Positions 1 to 8,933 of a DNA stretch of 64,000 bases are shown one piece after another. The stretch's first letter is position 1, and each line of letters starts with the position of its first letter. The position numbers were made by a program, and so were the translations under genes. The notes beneath the pieces were generated by a model, which was not told the origin of the DNA, made no database searches, and worked only from the letters and a program-made list of their open reading frames with translations. Source of the stretch: Acidobacteriaceae bacterium (GTDB lineage Bacteria > Acidobacteriota > Terriglobia > Terriglobales > Acidobacteriaceae); assembly GCA_021323655.1 (NCBI GenBank), contig JAJPKO010000034.1, forward strand, positions 61,585 through 125,584, in the 5' to 3' direction.

Positions 1-473
1 AACGGCCCATAAGGCGAGTCACTCGTAAAGAATGTCAGCTTGTTTCGCCCAGTTCCGTCGTTATTGTTGTGCTCGGTAAAGAGGACATACTTTCGGGTCG
101 TCTTGTTATAAGCAACTTTTGGACGTCCGATCCAGTCATTCTTGTTATATGCAGGCACATCCAATAGGTTCACCACGTTGCCGTGGGAGGTCCAAGTGAT
201 TAAATCGGTTGATGTGTACAGATTCACCTTATTGTTTACGGGACCGGACCAATCCATCCCATACCAATAGAAGACAGAGGCCCACCGCACAATCGTACCG
301 CCCTGCGCTCTAATCGGCTGCCCTGCCGTATCTAACCAGACGCTATTGTTCACGATCTGTGAGTTATGTTCTCGGGCCAAAACGGAGACAGCGGAATTCG
401 ATGTGGTTAGTATTACGGAGACAGCGGCAATCACAATTGCGTGCTTTATCGTACAGTGTGGAAATGTAAACAT
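1..473 (-). CDS. GH43-like secreted glycoside hydrolase, N-terminal part (runs off the left edge)
   Basis: Reading the minus strand from the ATG at 473 gives about 157 uninterrupted codons that continue past position 1, so only the N-terminal part is present. The first 30 or so residues form a signal-peptide-like stretch (Thr/Ile/Val/Ala rich). The mature start has an Asp-Thr-Ala-Gly-Gln-Pro-Ile-Arg-Ala-Gln-Gly-Gly pattern followed by a Phe-Tyr-Trp-Tyr-Gly-Met motif and later WIGRPKVAYN, the arrangement seen in the first propeller blades of GH43-type glycosidases (for example galactan or arabinan hydrolases: D-x-x-G-x-x-I-x-A-H-G-G then YYWYGE). The usual His of the AHGG motif is Gln here. 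Substrate cannot be called from this fragment. A role in polysaccharide breakdown is inferred from the fold only. Confidence 0.65.
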   Translation of the reverse strand, partial: MFTFPHCTIKHAIVIAAVSVILTTSNSAVSVLAREHNSQIVNNSVWLDTAGQPIRAQGGTIVRWASVFYWYGMDWSGPVNNKVNLYTSTDLITWTSHGNVVNLLDVPAYNKNDWIGRPKVAYNKTTRKYVLFTEHNNNDGTGRNKLTFFTSDSPYGP

Positions 474-649
474 GTGTTTCGTCAAATCACCTTAAATGAT
501 GGATATTTCCCGCAGAGAACGCTGTTTCATACTTTGCGCTTGCGAAAGCCTGCAAGCTATAGTTGCAGGAAAGATGAACCGAGCAGAATTTTAGCCGGCG
601 CAAAACACGACATGCATACGCCACATGGCCTATCCTCCTGGAGCTTGTA

Positions 650-838
650 GTGAAGGAGAGTTATGGTATGGTAGCCGCGGATGTAGCGGTTGCGGCATGT
701 CGCCGCCTTGGATTTGCTCGCGTGACCGAGGATATGCGGGCGACTGTGGAAGAGCAACGAGACAAGCTCGTTAAAGTGGGCAGGTTGGAATTGAGGGGTG
801 AGACCCTAATGCTGAATCAAGATGTCCCTGTGCGTTAA
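650..838 (+). CDS. Small ORF, possible fragment of a DUF3320-like domain
   Basis: A 62-codon ORF with a second in-frame ATG at 668. The part from residue 15 onward (RRLGFARVTEDMRATVEEQRD, then a Lys-Val-Gly-Arg-Leu-Glu-Leu-Arg-Gly-Glu stretch) resembles the helix-turn-strand segment at the C-terminus of DUF3320-containing helicase-like proteins, where a Leu-Gly-Phe-x-Arg segment precedes a helix and a short Gly-Arg-Leu hairpin. No upstream helicase is present, so if real this is probably a remnant. It could equally be a chance ORF. The rest of 474-947 shows no other gene that I can support. Confidence 0.25.
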   Translation: MKESYGMVAADVAVAACRRLGFARVTEDMRATVEEQRDKLVKVGRLELRGETLMLNQDVPVR

Positions 839-947
839 ATCTTCTGATGCCAGATCGACCGATTCACCGCTCAACCCAAGATTGTCGAAGTCCACATCTG
901 CCCACCGGATACCTAATTAATCCTCTGATTTCCATTAAGATTGGGAA

Positions 948-1625
948 GTGCTTTCGAAGAACTACCCCAAATTCACCCTGATGCAACGGATTGCGATGGC
1001 GGTGATTCCGCGGCTCACAGCGTTGGTTCTGGCGGTGATCGGGGCCACGTTACGATTTGAAGTCATCGCCGAGCCGGGTGCAGTTCCCGCTACGCCTCCG
1101 GCAAAGGGCATCTTCTGCTTCTGGCACCAGTGCACGCTGCCCTGTGCGTGGTACTTTCGCAAATTTCGCTGCTCCATTCTCATAAGCCGCAGCTTCGATG
1201 GCGAGCTGATTGCGCGCACTCTTGCCCTGCTGGGGTTTTCGAGCGTGCGTGGCTCCAGCTCCCGAGGAGGTGCGGCGGGTCTTCTCGCGTTGGAGCAGGT
1301 GGTTCGACAAGGAATGCCGGTGGTCTTTACGGCGGATGGGCCTCGAGGGCCGATTTACCAGACCAAAATGGGCCCGGTGAAACTGGCGCAGATGACACAG
1401 CAGGAAATCGGCAGTTTTTATCTTCTTCCTGAGTGGGCCTGGAAATTGCGTTCGTGGGACAGCTTTCTTGTTCCCAAGCCGTTTTCCCGCGTTGCCGTGA
1501 GCTGGGCGCGTCCGGTTGCGCCCCCAGCGCCGGATGCTGACGCTGCCACGCTGGAGTTGAAACGCCAGGACCTGAATGATGCTCTGGAGCGCGCCCGGCA
1601 GAATGCCGAGCGCCACTTTGAGTAG
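948..1625 (+). CDS. DUF374 lysophospholipid acyltransferase family protein
   Basis: 225 residues if translation starts at the GTG at 948; the ATG at 981 (MQRIAMAVIPRL) is an equally good start and leads straight into a hydrophobic helix. The core has a WHQ motif (KGIFCFWHQCTLP, where the acyltransferase HX4D-like box sits in this family), then ISRSFDGELIARTLALLGF and a Gly-rich turn with RGSSSRGG, and the TADGPRGP motif typical of DUF374. This family is related to membrane acyltransferases acting on lipid A or lysophospholipids at the inner membrane. The exact substrate is unknown. It stands alone: the next gene on this strand is more than 700 bases away. Confidence 0.8.
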   Translation: MLSKNYPKFTLMQRIAMAVIPRLTALVLAVIGATLRFEVIAEPGAVPATPPAKGIFCFWHQCTLPCAWYFRKFRCSILISRSFDGELIARTLALLGFSSVRGSSSRGGAAGLLALEQVVRQGMPVVFTADGPRGPIYQTKMGPVKLAQMTQQEIGSFYLLPEWAWKLRSWDSFLVPKPFSRVAVSWARPVAPPAPDADAATLELKRQDLNDALERARQNAERHFE

Positions 1626-1745
1626 CTGGTTGAAAGCGAAACAAACTCAGTAGAAGTTACTTCCGGTTGATGAGAATGCCCTATTGCCTCCAGAAGAAGG
1701 TGCTACTTTGTCTGCCTCAAGGAGACGAGAAAGGTCCTAGTCGGT

Positions 1746-1997
1746 CTACTTTTTGATTTGTTTTTTTCGCTCAGCCCACCGTTGTTTCATGGCTGCTGAA
1801 ATGCGACGCCGGGCTGCCGCGCTCATTTTTGTTCCGCGGGTGCGTCCTGGTGCAGAGCCTTTTCTGCGCCGCTCTGTGCCGGTGCCTGTCAGCAGTTCAC
1901 GTGCTTCCCTCAGACGTTTGATCTCTTTGTCCAAGGCAGCAATAATGTCTTTTACTTCCACAGTTCCTCCATCTGGCTCGTCATAGCCTATCGGCAT
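1746..1997 (-). CDS. Small basic hypothetical protein
   Basis: 83 residues, Lys/Arg-rich. The first half is a predicted amphipathic helix (VKDIIAALDKEIKRLREARELL), the second half carries SAAARRRISAAMKQRWAERKK, a basic helix resembling the C-terminal tails of small acidobacterial proteins and of some DNA-binding proteins with A-x-R-R-R-I-x-x-A-x-x-x-R-W repeats. Nucleic-acid binding is plausible from composition only. No clear Shine-Dalgarno is visible, and neighbours give no hint of function. Confidence 0.55.
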   Translation of the reverse strand: MPIGYDEPDGGTVEVKDIIAALDKEIKRLREARELLTGTGTERRRKGSAPGRTRGTKMSAAARRRISAAMKQRWAERKKQIKK

Positions 1998-2351
1998 TAA
2001 AGAAAAGGCAAGAAAATTAAAGTTATTTCTGCCGGCTTGTATAGCTGGAACTAACAGGAATTAGTGTATCCGTACTTATCAAAGATGGACAAATATTTAA
2101 ATCCGATAAATCGCCACAAAATAATATTCAAACCATCTTCAGACTTAATCGAGGTCCTCGGTTAGCTGTATAAGCTACCCAAGTTTATAAGACGTTGCAT
2201 GGGAACATCAGGTTTTACGACACACAAAAAATTAAATGGCGGTGCGGTATTTGTGATTTGAGTATGCCATCATCCGCACTGTCTTTCTGGGTGAAAGCAG
2301 TCTAAAGAGCAGGGAACCGCCTCCATACAATTTGCGTACTTCCGGTAAGCG
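1998..2351. other. AT-rich intergenic stretch, no gene seen
   Basis: About 350 bases between the small basic protein and the permease pair. It is clearly richer in A and T than its surroundings and has no ORF with coding character. It presumably carries promoters for both divergent neighbours. I do not recognise a riboswitch or a tRNA in it. Confidence 0.5.
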
Positions 2352-3608
2352 ATGCAGAGTGCAAGCGACATCTTTGGGCAGGTCTTTCGCGCCATCTGGG
2401 CCAACAAGCTGCGGTCTTTTCTTACCATGTTCGGCATTGCCTGGGGCGTGGGCTCCATGCTTCTGCTCATCAGCGTGGGCGAAGGCTTTCGTTCGGGACA
2501 GCGCCGCTCTCTGGCAACGCTTGGCAATGATCTCATCATGATGTGGGGCGGCACCATTCCTGCCGTACCCAACCAGCACACGGGGATGCGCCCCTACAAT
2601 CTCACGCTCTCTGATGCACAGGCCATTCGCACGGAGGCATCTGACGTGCGCGCCGCGACGGCCTTCATCAACCGCGAAGACATCAAGCAGCAGAGCCTGT
2701 ATGAAAGTGCCGGAGGGCAGGCCATTGGGGCCGAGCCAAACTACAGCAGCGTGCGCTTTCTTCCCATCAAAGAAGGCCGCTTCCTCAACGACTCTGACAT
2801 GGCCGACCGCCGGCGCGTCGTAGTGTTAGGTGAAAAAAGCGCGAAGCTCCTCTTCCCCGGACGCCCCGCCCTGGGCGAAACGGTCCTGCTGAATGGGGCT
2901 CGCTTTGTAGTCATTGGCATTGCCGACAAAACCGGGCGCGGCAACAACGAAAACGAAAATCAGAAGATATACATCCCGCTCAGCACCATGCTGGAAATGT
3001 TTCCCGTGAAGGGGGAAAACATTCCTGCCGATGCGGTCACCTCTATCCAGTACCAGCCGCGTGTTCGCGGTGACAACGTTGCGGCAAAGCAGCAGGTGCA
3101 CGAAATCATTGCCCGGCGTCATGGCTTTGACGCCAACTCTGCAGACGCCTTCAACGAATGGGACACCATCAAGACCGAAGAAATGGTGGGGAAAATCTGG
3201 ACTGCGATGGATGTTTTTCTAGGCGGCGTCGGCATTGTGACGCTGGCACTGGGCGCTGTGGGCATTATCAATATCATGCTCGTCTCCGTTACTGAGCGCA
3301 CCAGCGAAATCGGACTGCGTAAGGCGTTGGGCGCGACCAAACGAAACATCATGACGCAATTTTTTATCGAAGGGCTTCTGATCACCGGGGTCAGCGGGCT
3401 GATCGGCATCGCCGGAGCGGCGAGCTTTATGTATGTGCTGCACTCTTTAGTGGGAAACAATATGCAGGGCTTTGATCCTCCGCACATGGCCCCGTGGTCT
3501 GCCGCGCTCGCACTCGGTGCGCTGAGCCTAAGCGGCATCATCGCAGGGCTATACCCCGCAGGCAAAGCTGCGGAACTCGATCCGGTAGAAGCGCTGCGGC
3601 GCGAATAG
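2352..3608 (+). CDS. ABC transporter permease, MacB/FtsX type (first of pair)
   Basis: 418 residues with the MacB layout: an N-terminal helix (NKLRSFLTMFGIAWGVGSML), a large extracytoplasmic MacB periplasmic-core domain (about residues 50-270, with the GEKSAKLLF and ENQKIYIPL segments), then three FtsX helices near the C-terminus, including the TERTSEIGLRKALGATKRNI loop. It ends in the usual LDPVEALRRE. Such permeases work as dimers with an ATPase in mechanotransmission, export or lipoprotein handling. The partner ATPase and periplasmic adaptor are not in this window. The stop lies 10 bases before the next permease. No convincing ribosome binding site is seen before this ATG. Confidence 0.9.
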   Translation: MQSASDIFGQVFRAIWANKLRSFLTMFGIAWGVGSMLLLISVGEGFRSGQRRSLATLGNDLIMMWGGTIPAVPNQHTGMRPYNLTLSDAQAIRTEASDVRAATAFINREDIKQQSLYESAGGQAIGAEPNYSSVRFLPIKEGRFLNDSDMADRRRVVVLGEKSAKLLFPGRPALGETVLLNGARFVVIGIADKTGRGNNENENQKIYIPLSTMLEMFPVKGENIPADAVTSIQYQPRVRGDNVAAKQQVHEIIARRHGFDANSADAFNEWDTIKTEEMVGKIWTAMDVFLGGVGIVTLALGAVGIINIMLVSVTERTSEIGLRKALGATKRNIMTQFFIEGLLITGVSGLIGIAGAASFMYVLHSLVGNNMQGFDPPHMAPWSAALALGALSLSGIIAGLYPAGKAAELDPVEALRRE

Positions 3609-3618
3609 GAGCAACGCC

Positions 3619-4857
3619 ATGATGCGCGACATATGGGGCCAGGCCTACGAGGCCATGCTGTACAACCGCCGCCGCACTTCCATCACCGTTGTCGGTATGG
3701 CGTGGGGCATTGCTACAGTTGTCTTGCTGCTCGCCTACGGAGCAGGATTCGGCCGCGCCATCGAGGCCATCTTTGCGCAGTGGGGAACTCAGCTCATTGG
3801 CGTCTTTCCTGGCCTTACCAGTGAGCAGGCCGGAGGTACAAAGGCCGGTGTGCAGGTGCGCTTCACGCAGGAAGACGTAGACCGCCTCTGGAATTCAGTC
3901 CCGAATCTGCAGCACATCTCGCCCATGCTGTCCAAGCAAGTCCCAGTGTCGAATGATCTGCACACCTATACATGGACGGTGAATGGTTATCACTCTGAGA
4001 TTCAGGACATTCTCAAGCTCGACATTGCTTCCGGAAGGTTCTTCACCGACCTCGATGACCAGCAGCGCAATCATGTTGCTGTCATTGGTTCGGAAGCAAA
4101 GACCAAGCTCTTCTCAGGCCAATACGCCATCGGGCAACGCGTTCGTCTTAACGGAATCAGCTTTACTGTCATCGGCGTACTCAAACCAAAAATGCAGGAA
4201 GGCGATGACGATATCAATCGCCAGATCTACGTGCCATTCAATACCATGGGCGACATTAAAGACCTGAAGTATCTCGATGGCATATGGATGAACTACACCG
4301 GCGACAACGTCATGGTGGAAAAGGCCATCCGCAATACACTCGCCGCTGCGCACAACTTCCGTCCCTCCGACCACAACGCGATCTTTGTTGCCAATCTTAT
4401 GGAGCAATTGAAGCAATTCCGTATCATCACGCTCGCGCTGCAGGTCCTGCTGCTCTTTATTGGGGCGTTAACTTTGGGCATTGCCGGAATCGGCCTTATG
4501 AACATCATGCTCGTCGCCGTGCAGCAGCGGACTCGCGAAATTGGCGTAGAAAAGGCACTTGGCGCACGCAAGCGTCATATTCTGGTCCAGTTCCTCGCTG
4601 AAGCGCTCGTGATTACCGCTGCGGGAGGGGCGATCGGCATAGCTCTTGCCTATGCTGTGGCCATCGGGGTCGGCCGCATCACCTTCTACAGCGCCCTGGC
4701 CTCGAATGCTGAGGCCGCAGATATCCGGTTGCTCATCTCCCCCGCCATCGTCATTGTCGCAACCGGAATTCTGGTCATCGTCGGGCTGGTCAGCGGCATG
4801 GTTCCGGCCATTAAAGCAGCAAATCTTAATCCCATTGAGGCACTGCGCTACGAATAG
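3619..4857 (+). CDS. ABC transporter permease, MacB/FtsX type (second of pair)
   Basis: 412 residues with the same domain order as the preceding gene: N-terminal helix (RRTSITVVGMAWGIATVVLL), periplasmic-core domain with DIASGRFFTDLD and GSEAKTKLFSGQ, and C-terminal FtsX helices with the QQRTREIGVEKALGARKRHI loop and a final LNPIEALRYE. An AGGAG at 3607-3611 sits 7 bases before the ATG and overlaps the end of the first permease gene, so the two are translated from one message and probably form a heterodimer. No ATPase gene is adjacent on either side. Confidence 0.9.
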   Translation: MMRDIWGQAYEAMLYNRRRTSITVVGMAWGIATVVLLLAYGAGFGRAIEAIFAQWGTQLIGVFPGLTSEQAGGTKAGVQVRFTQEDVDRLWNSVPNLQHISPMLSKQVPVSNDLHTYTWTVNGYHSEIQDILKLDIASGRFFTDLDDQQRNHVAVIGSEAKTKLFSGQYAIGQRVRLNGISFTVIGVLKPKMQEGDDDINRQIYVPFNTMGDIKDLKYLDGIWMNYTGDNVMVEKAIRNTLAAAHNFRPSDHNAIFVANLMEQLKQFRIITLALQVLLLFIGALTLGIAGIGLMNIMLVAVQQRTREIGVEKALGARKRHILVQFLAEALVITAAGGAIGIALAYAVAIGVGRITFYSALASNAEAADIRLLISPAIVIVATGILVIVGLVSGMVPAIKAANLNPIEALRYE

Positions 4858-4919
4858 CCGGTGGCTCCACCTTTTGGTGGATGGCCGTCGTCACCTGCTC
4901 CGTGTAGCATGGCATTCGC

Positions 4920-6245
4920 ATGGAGCCAAAACGTCAGATGGGACTGCCTGCGGCCGTCGCCGCAGTCGTCGGGGAATCAATCGCGCTGGGGATTTTTCTT
5001 ACCCCGGCAGCCATGGCAAAGTCCCTGGGCTCGCCCCTTCTTCTGGCCGCCGTCTGGTGCGGAATGGGGTTCATCGCTCTATGCGGAGCACTCTGTTATT
5101 CCGAGCTGGCCGCGCGCTTTCCCCAGGCCGGCGGAGAATACGTCTATCTGCGTGAAGGTTACGGGCTGCGGCCTTCCTTCCTCTATGGCTGGATGTCGGC
5201 CGTCGTCATTGATCCTGGTGTTGCGGCTGCTCTGGCCGTGGGCGCGGTGCCATATGTGCAATCGCTCCACCCTATTCCTCCCCGACTCGCGACCCTTCTG
5301 CCATTCATTTTTCTTCTGTGCCTAGGGGCCATCAATTACGCGGGCACGCGCCTGAGCAGCCGCGTAATGGCAGCGGCCAATCTGCTCAAGCTGGTGGTGC
5401 TCTTCAGTCTCGTGGCCTGGGCGTGGATTTCAGGACATGCTTCCACCACCAATCTGCTGCCTCTTGTAACGCGGCGCCCGGGCGCAGAACCGTGGTTTGG
5501 CGCGATCGCGGGCGCAACCGTAAGCGCCTTCTTCAGTTTTGGCGGATGGTGGGAAGCGGGCAAACTCGCTGGGGAAGTACGAAATCCACGCCGTACGTTG
5601 CCTGTGGCCTTCGTTACAGGAGTCCTGCTGGTCACCGCCGTCTATCTCACCGTGAGCTTCGCATTTCTCTCCGTGGTGCCCATGGAGCGCATCGTCTCAA
5701 ACACCGCTTTTGTTGCACAGTTTGGCTCCGTGCTCTTTGGTACTGCCGGAGGAAAAATCCTTTCGGCCTGTGTTTTGCTTTCAGTGGCAGGCGGGCTCAT
5801 GGCCATGACCATGGCCGCACCGCGCGTCTACTATGCCATGGCACGTGACGGGGCTTTCTTCTCTGTTTTTGGACGCCTGCATCCGCGCTTTGGAACTCCA
5901 GCCAACGCCGTCCTGCTGCAAACCATCATGGCACTTCTGGTGCTTTGTTTTGGCGCTTTCGATCGCATCCTGGCCTACATCATCTTCTCTGCCATCTGCT
6001 TCTTGTCCCTCTCCGCTGCATCCCTTTTCCGGCTGAAAGATCCGGTGCGGAAGTGGTGGTTTCCTCTCGCGCCCTTCATCTTCCTCATTGGCAGTGGGCT
6101 CATCGCGCTGCTCATTCTCATGCACAATCCGCTGCCGGCGCTGGCTGGCGTTGCCGTTGTCCTTAGTGGCGACCTCTTGCGGAGGTGGTTTGCTCCTGCA
6201 AAACCAATTTCCATAGCAGACGTTGCCGAACCAACCCTTCCCTGA
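4920..6245 (+). CDS. APC-superfamily amino acid permease
   Basis: 441 residues with about 12 hydrophobic segments. The first helix shows the broken-helix substrate site of the family (VVGESIALGIFLTP, in place of the usual G-S-G-I-F), followed by CYSELAARFPQAGGEYVYLRE, a signature of LAT-type amino acid/polyamine permeases, and later FFSFGGWWEAGKLAGEVRNP (consensus region around helix 6). Import or exchange of an amino acid across the inner membrane is the expected role, but the substrate cannot be read. It starts 62 bases after the permease pair without an obvious ribosome binding site. Confidence 0.85.
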   Translation: MEPKRQMGLPAAVAAVVGESIALGIFLTPAAMAKSLGSPLLLAAVWCGMGFIALCGALCYSELAARFPQAGGEYVYLREGYGLRPSFLYGWMSAVVIDPGVAAALAVGAVPYVQSLHPIPPRLATLLPFIFLLCLGAINYAGTRLSSRVMAAANLLKLVVLFSLVAWAWISGHASTTNLLPLVTRRPGAEPWFGAIAGATVSAFFSFGGWWEAGKLAGEVRNPRRTLPVAFVTGVLLVTAVYLTVSFAFLSVVPMERIVSNTAFVAQFGSVLFGTAGGKILSACVLLSVAGGLMAMTMAAPRVYYAMARDGAFFSVFGRLHPRFGTPANAVLLQTIMALLVLCFGAFDRILAYIIFSAICFLSLSAASLFRLKDPVRKWWFPLAPFIFLIGSGLIALLILMHNPLPALAGVAVVLSGDLLRRWFAPAKPISIADVAEPTLP

Positions 6246-6261
6246 AAGGACCTTTTTCTCT

Positions 6262-6834
6262 ATGGCCCATATTCGTTTGCCTGAAGAGCTACCGGGAATC
6301 CGCGGAGCCATGGCCTTTCGCCCTGAGACGGCGAAACCATTGAACGAGCTCGTCGAGATATTGCTACATCAGCCCAATACGCTTACTCCCGGAGAGCGCG
6401 AGCTGATTGCCACCTATGTTTCCTACCTCAACGATTGTTACTACTGCCAGACCATCCATGGCGCCATTGCCGCCGCCAGTCTGGACGACAATGAAGACCT
6501 AGTGAAGCGGGTCAAGGCCGACTTCCAGCACGCCGACATTTCAGAAAAATTGAAGGCGCTGCTCGTCATCGCCAGCAAAGTCCAGAAAGGCGGCAAAAAC
6601 GTAACCGCTCAGGATGTAGAAGCCGCGCGGAACCTTGGCGCAACCGATCTGGAAATCCACGATACCGTCTTAATTGCCGCCGCCTTCTGCATGTACAACC
6701 GCTACGTAGATGGCCTTGGCACATGGCAGCCCCGCGATGAAGCCATGTATCGCGAGCGCGGCAAACGCATCGCGCGCGATGGTTATGTTTCCATCAGCAA
6801 AGAATATCTGCCAGCTGAAACAGCTTCACATTGA
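6262..6834 (+). CDS. AhpD-like carboxymuconolactone decarboxylase family protein (copy 1)
   Basis: 190 residues from the ATG at 6262, which has an AAAGGA about 11 bases upstream; an upstream in-frame start at 6223 would overlap the permease gene and is less likely. The C-x-x-C-x-x-x-H motif of AhpD-like proteins is present (CYYCQTIHG, about residue 64), preceded by the helix GERELIATYVSYLND. The family includes thiol peroxidases and disulfide reductases. The next gene is a close paralogue, and the pair probably arose by tandem duplication. Confidence 0.85.
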   Translation: MAHIRLPEELPGIRGAMAFRPETAKPLNELVEILLHQPNTLTPGERELIATYVSYLNDCYYCQTIHGAIAAASLDDNEDLVKRVKADFQHADISEKLKALLVIASKVQKGGKNVTAQDVEAARNLGATDLEIHDTVLIAAAFCMYNRYVDGLGTWQPRDEAMYRERGKRIARDGYVSISKEYLPAETASH

Positions 6835-6848
6835 GGAGAACCACACCC

Positions 6849-7406
6849 ATGCCACACATTGCTCTTCCAAAAGGACTGCCGGGAATCTCCGCTGGTTTTG
6901 CCTTCCGACCTGAGACGGCCAAACCCATGCGCGAGCTTGCCCACATTCTGCTCCACGAGCCCGGTAGTCTTGCTCCCGGCGAACGTGAGCTGATTGCCAC
7001 CTACGTCTCCTATCTCAACGATTGCTACTTCTGCCAGACCAGCCACGGCGCGGCAGCATCGGCCCATCTCGGGGATGAGGAACTCGTCAAGCGGGTCAAG
7101 GCCGACTTCCAGCACGCCAACATCTCTGAAAAGCTGAAGGCCCTCCTTGTGATTGCAGGCAAAGTGCAGAAGGGCGGCAAGAACGTAACTGTCCAGGATG
7201 TCGAAGCCGCTCGCAGCCAGGGCGCAACCGATCTGGAAATTCACGATACCGTTTTGATCGCCGCTGCCTTTTGCATGTACAACCGCTACGTGGATGGACT
7301 CGGCACATGGCAGCCGCGCGATGAATCTCTTTACGACGCCATGGGCAAGCATCTGGCCGATCACGGCTACCGCAAGCCATCCATCCCGAGCGTCGAAGCA
7401 GCATAG
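6849..7406 (+). CDS. AhpD-like carboxymuconolactone decarboxylase family protein (copy 2)
   Basis: 185 residues from the ATG at 6849, with GAGGAGAA at 6832-6839 as ribosome binding site. It is nearly superimposable on the preceding protein: CYFCQTSHG holds the C-x-x-C-x-x-x-H motif, and long stretches such as LVKRVKADFQHA, ISEKLKALLVIA and HDTVLIAAAFCMYNRYVDGL are shared. A peroxidase-like or thiol-redox role is expected from the family. The C-terminal tails of the two copies differ, which suggests divergence after duplication. Confidence 0.85.
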   Translation: MPHIALPKGLPGISAGFAFRPETAKPMRELAHILLHEPGSLAPGERELIATYVSYLNDCYFCQTSHGAAASAHLGDEELVKRVKADFQHANISEKLKALLVIAGKVQKGGKNVTVQDVEAARSQGATDLEIHDTVLIAAAFCMYNRYVDGLGTWQPRDESLYDAMGKHLADHGYRKPSIPSVEAA

Positions 7407-7415
7407 GGGGTCCCC

Positions 7416-7790
7416 ATGCGCAGAACTGGCGTTGTCCTCATTACGGTGTTCCTGGCTGGCTTATGCGTCTTTGCGCAAAAGCTCGCTGGGCGCACCGTAA
7501 CCGTGCAGGGATGGGTCATTGACTCAGCCTGCGCGTACACAAAATCTCTGGACAAGCCCGTTAGCCCGGATTGTGCGCGGGCCTGTGCACGGAACGGTTC
7601 GCCGCTCGTGATTCTGCGCGATGACGGAACGATCTTCGTCCCTATAGATGACAAAACGCCGGCCTCCTCACTCAATCCAAAGCTTCTGCCATTCGCAGGC
7701 CAGTACGTGGACATTACAGGCATCGAGTATGTGCGCAATGGTTCCCATGCACTCGTCATCAGAACGATTGCACCGTCCACCAAGAAGTGA
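7416..7790 (+). CDS. Small secreted Cys-containing protein, paralogue of the protein at 14967
   Basis: 124 residues. The N-terminus is a signal peptide (MRRTGVVLITVFLAGLCVFAQ). The mature part has a predicted small beta barrel: VTVQGWVIDSAC, then CARACARNGSPLVILRDDG and a final VDITGIEY strand. It matches the second small secreted protein in this window in the order strand-G-x-V-x-(D/E)-S-x-C, Cys-x-x-x-Cys, Gly-x-(P/D)-V-L, G-Q-x-V-x-(I/V)-T-G. Function unknown; three closely spaced cysteines suggest disulfides or metal binding in the periplasm. It follows the AhpD-like pair by 9 bases and is probably co-transcribed. Confidence 0.7.
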   Translation: MRRTGVVLITVFLAGLCVFAQKLAGRTVTVQGWVIDSACAYTKSLDKPVSPDCARACARNGSPLVILRDDGTIFVPIDDKTPASSLNPKLLPFAGQYVDITGIEYVRNGSHALVIRTIAPSTKK

Positions 7791-7801
7791 GGCCGTACGC
7801 G

Positions 7802-8836
7802 TTACTCTGGCCAGAAAGACATCTGCGCTTCCGTTTCCAGCCGCTCCGGTGCGGACCTCGGTCCACCATACCGCTCTCCAAGGTGATATTTCCTCACCAC
7901 CGCTGCCAGCAGGTCTGTCACGCGCTTGCGGTATGCCTTCGAGACAAACGCATCCTCTCCATAGCGCTTCTCATAGCTGGCCGCGAGCGCAGGGAAGTGC
8001 TGCTGCACGAACGACAGAAACGTCGCCTTTGAGCATGGCTTCAGATACAGCGGGTTCGCAGCCATAAAGCATGCCTTCGCTTCCTGCGCGCGCTTTGCCA
8101 TCGCGTCAAACGCAGCCGGTGTGTCATTAATTCCCGGCATAATTGGGCAGCACAGCACACCTGCGCGTATGCCCGCCTTTCGTAGCCGTGCCACTGTTTG
8201 AAAACGCAGGTCTGGTCGTGGCGCGCGCGGCTCCAGAATGCGCGCCAGCTTAACGTCTGGAGTGGTGATGCTTATATGCACCGTCAGCCGGTTGTGCTCC
8301 GCGAACTTCTTCAGCAGGTCCAGGTCGCGCACAATCAGCGTGGATTTACTGATGATGCCCAGCTTCAGCCCGCGGCATTCGGCCATCACTTCCAGAATGC
8401 TGCGGGTCACCCGCGCCCGTCGCTCAATCGGCTGGTAAGGGTCAGTGGCCGTGCCCATAGCAATCTCTTCGCCGCGCCGCAGCTTGCGCAGCTCCTGTTT
8501 GAGCAGCCACGCCGCATTCTGCTTTATGAAAATCTGCCGCTCAAAGAGCGAGGGATCACGCAGCTCCATAAACTCGTGCGTATACCGGGCAAAGCAGTAG
8601 CGGCATCCAAATTCGCATCCACGATACGGATTGATACTCCGGCCGAAGGGAACGCCACGTTTTGAAACCACCGAGTTCAGCACGGAGCGAACATTCAGGG
8701 CGCGATATTCTGTCATGTGGCCGGTATCAGCCACTGCGGACTGGCTGGCAAGCCGGGCGATTCCTACCAGAGGAGTGGAATCGGCATCGTCGGGAAAGAG
8801 CGACAAAGCAACGGTATTCGCCTTTTCTTCGCTCAT
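7802..8836 (-). CDS. SPL-family radical SAM protein
   Basis: 344 residues from the ATG at 8836. A longer reading frame reaches 9310 but runs through the oppositely oriented hydrolase gene and is rejected. The radical SAM cluster motif is C-x3-C-x2-C (CEFGCRYCFAR, about residue 74), followed by the family's MGTATDPYQPIERR segment and GIISKSTLIVRD. The family is related to spore photoproduct lyase, but many members lie in non-sporulating bacteria (Rv2578c type) and their reaction is unknown. It converges with the small secreted protein gene and diverges from the UPF0173 gene. Confidence 0.85.
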   Translation of the reverse strand: MSEEKANTVALSLFPDDADSTPLVGIARLASQSAVADTGHMTEYRALNVRSVLNSVVSKRGVPFGRSINPYRGCEFGCRYCFARYTHEFMELRDPSLFERQIFIKQNAAWLLKQELRKLRRGEEIAMGTATDPYQPIERRARVTRSILEVMAECRGLKLGIISKSTLIVRDLDLLKKFAEHNRLTVHISITTPDVKLARILEPRAPRPDLRFQTVARLRKAGIRAGVLCCPIMPGINDTPAAFDAMAKRAQEAKACFMAANPLYLKPCSKATFLSFVQQHFPALAASYEKRYGEDAFVSKAYRKRVTDLLAAVVRKYHLGERYGGPRSAPERLETEAQMSFWPE

Positions 8837-8933
8837 GTAGAAAAAGCTATGCTTCTTTCCGTTGTTGGTCAATTCATTCTCGGTGGAAATTTCATCCAAC
8901 CACAAGAACCACATTTTGCAGGAGTTATGACCA

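Noticed and set aside
441..650. 69-codon ORF on the plus strand
   Set aside because: It overlaps the GH43-like start on the other strand and its residue composition is not protein-like.
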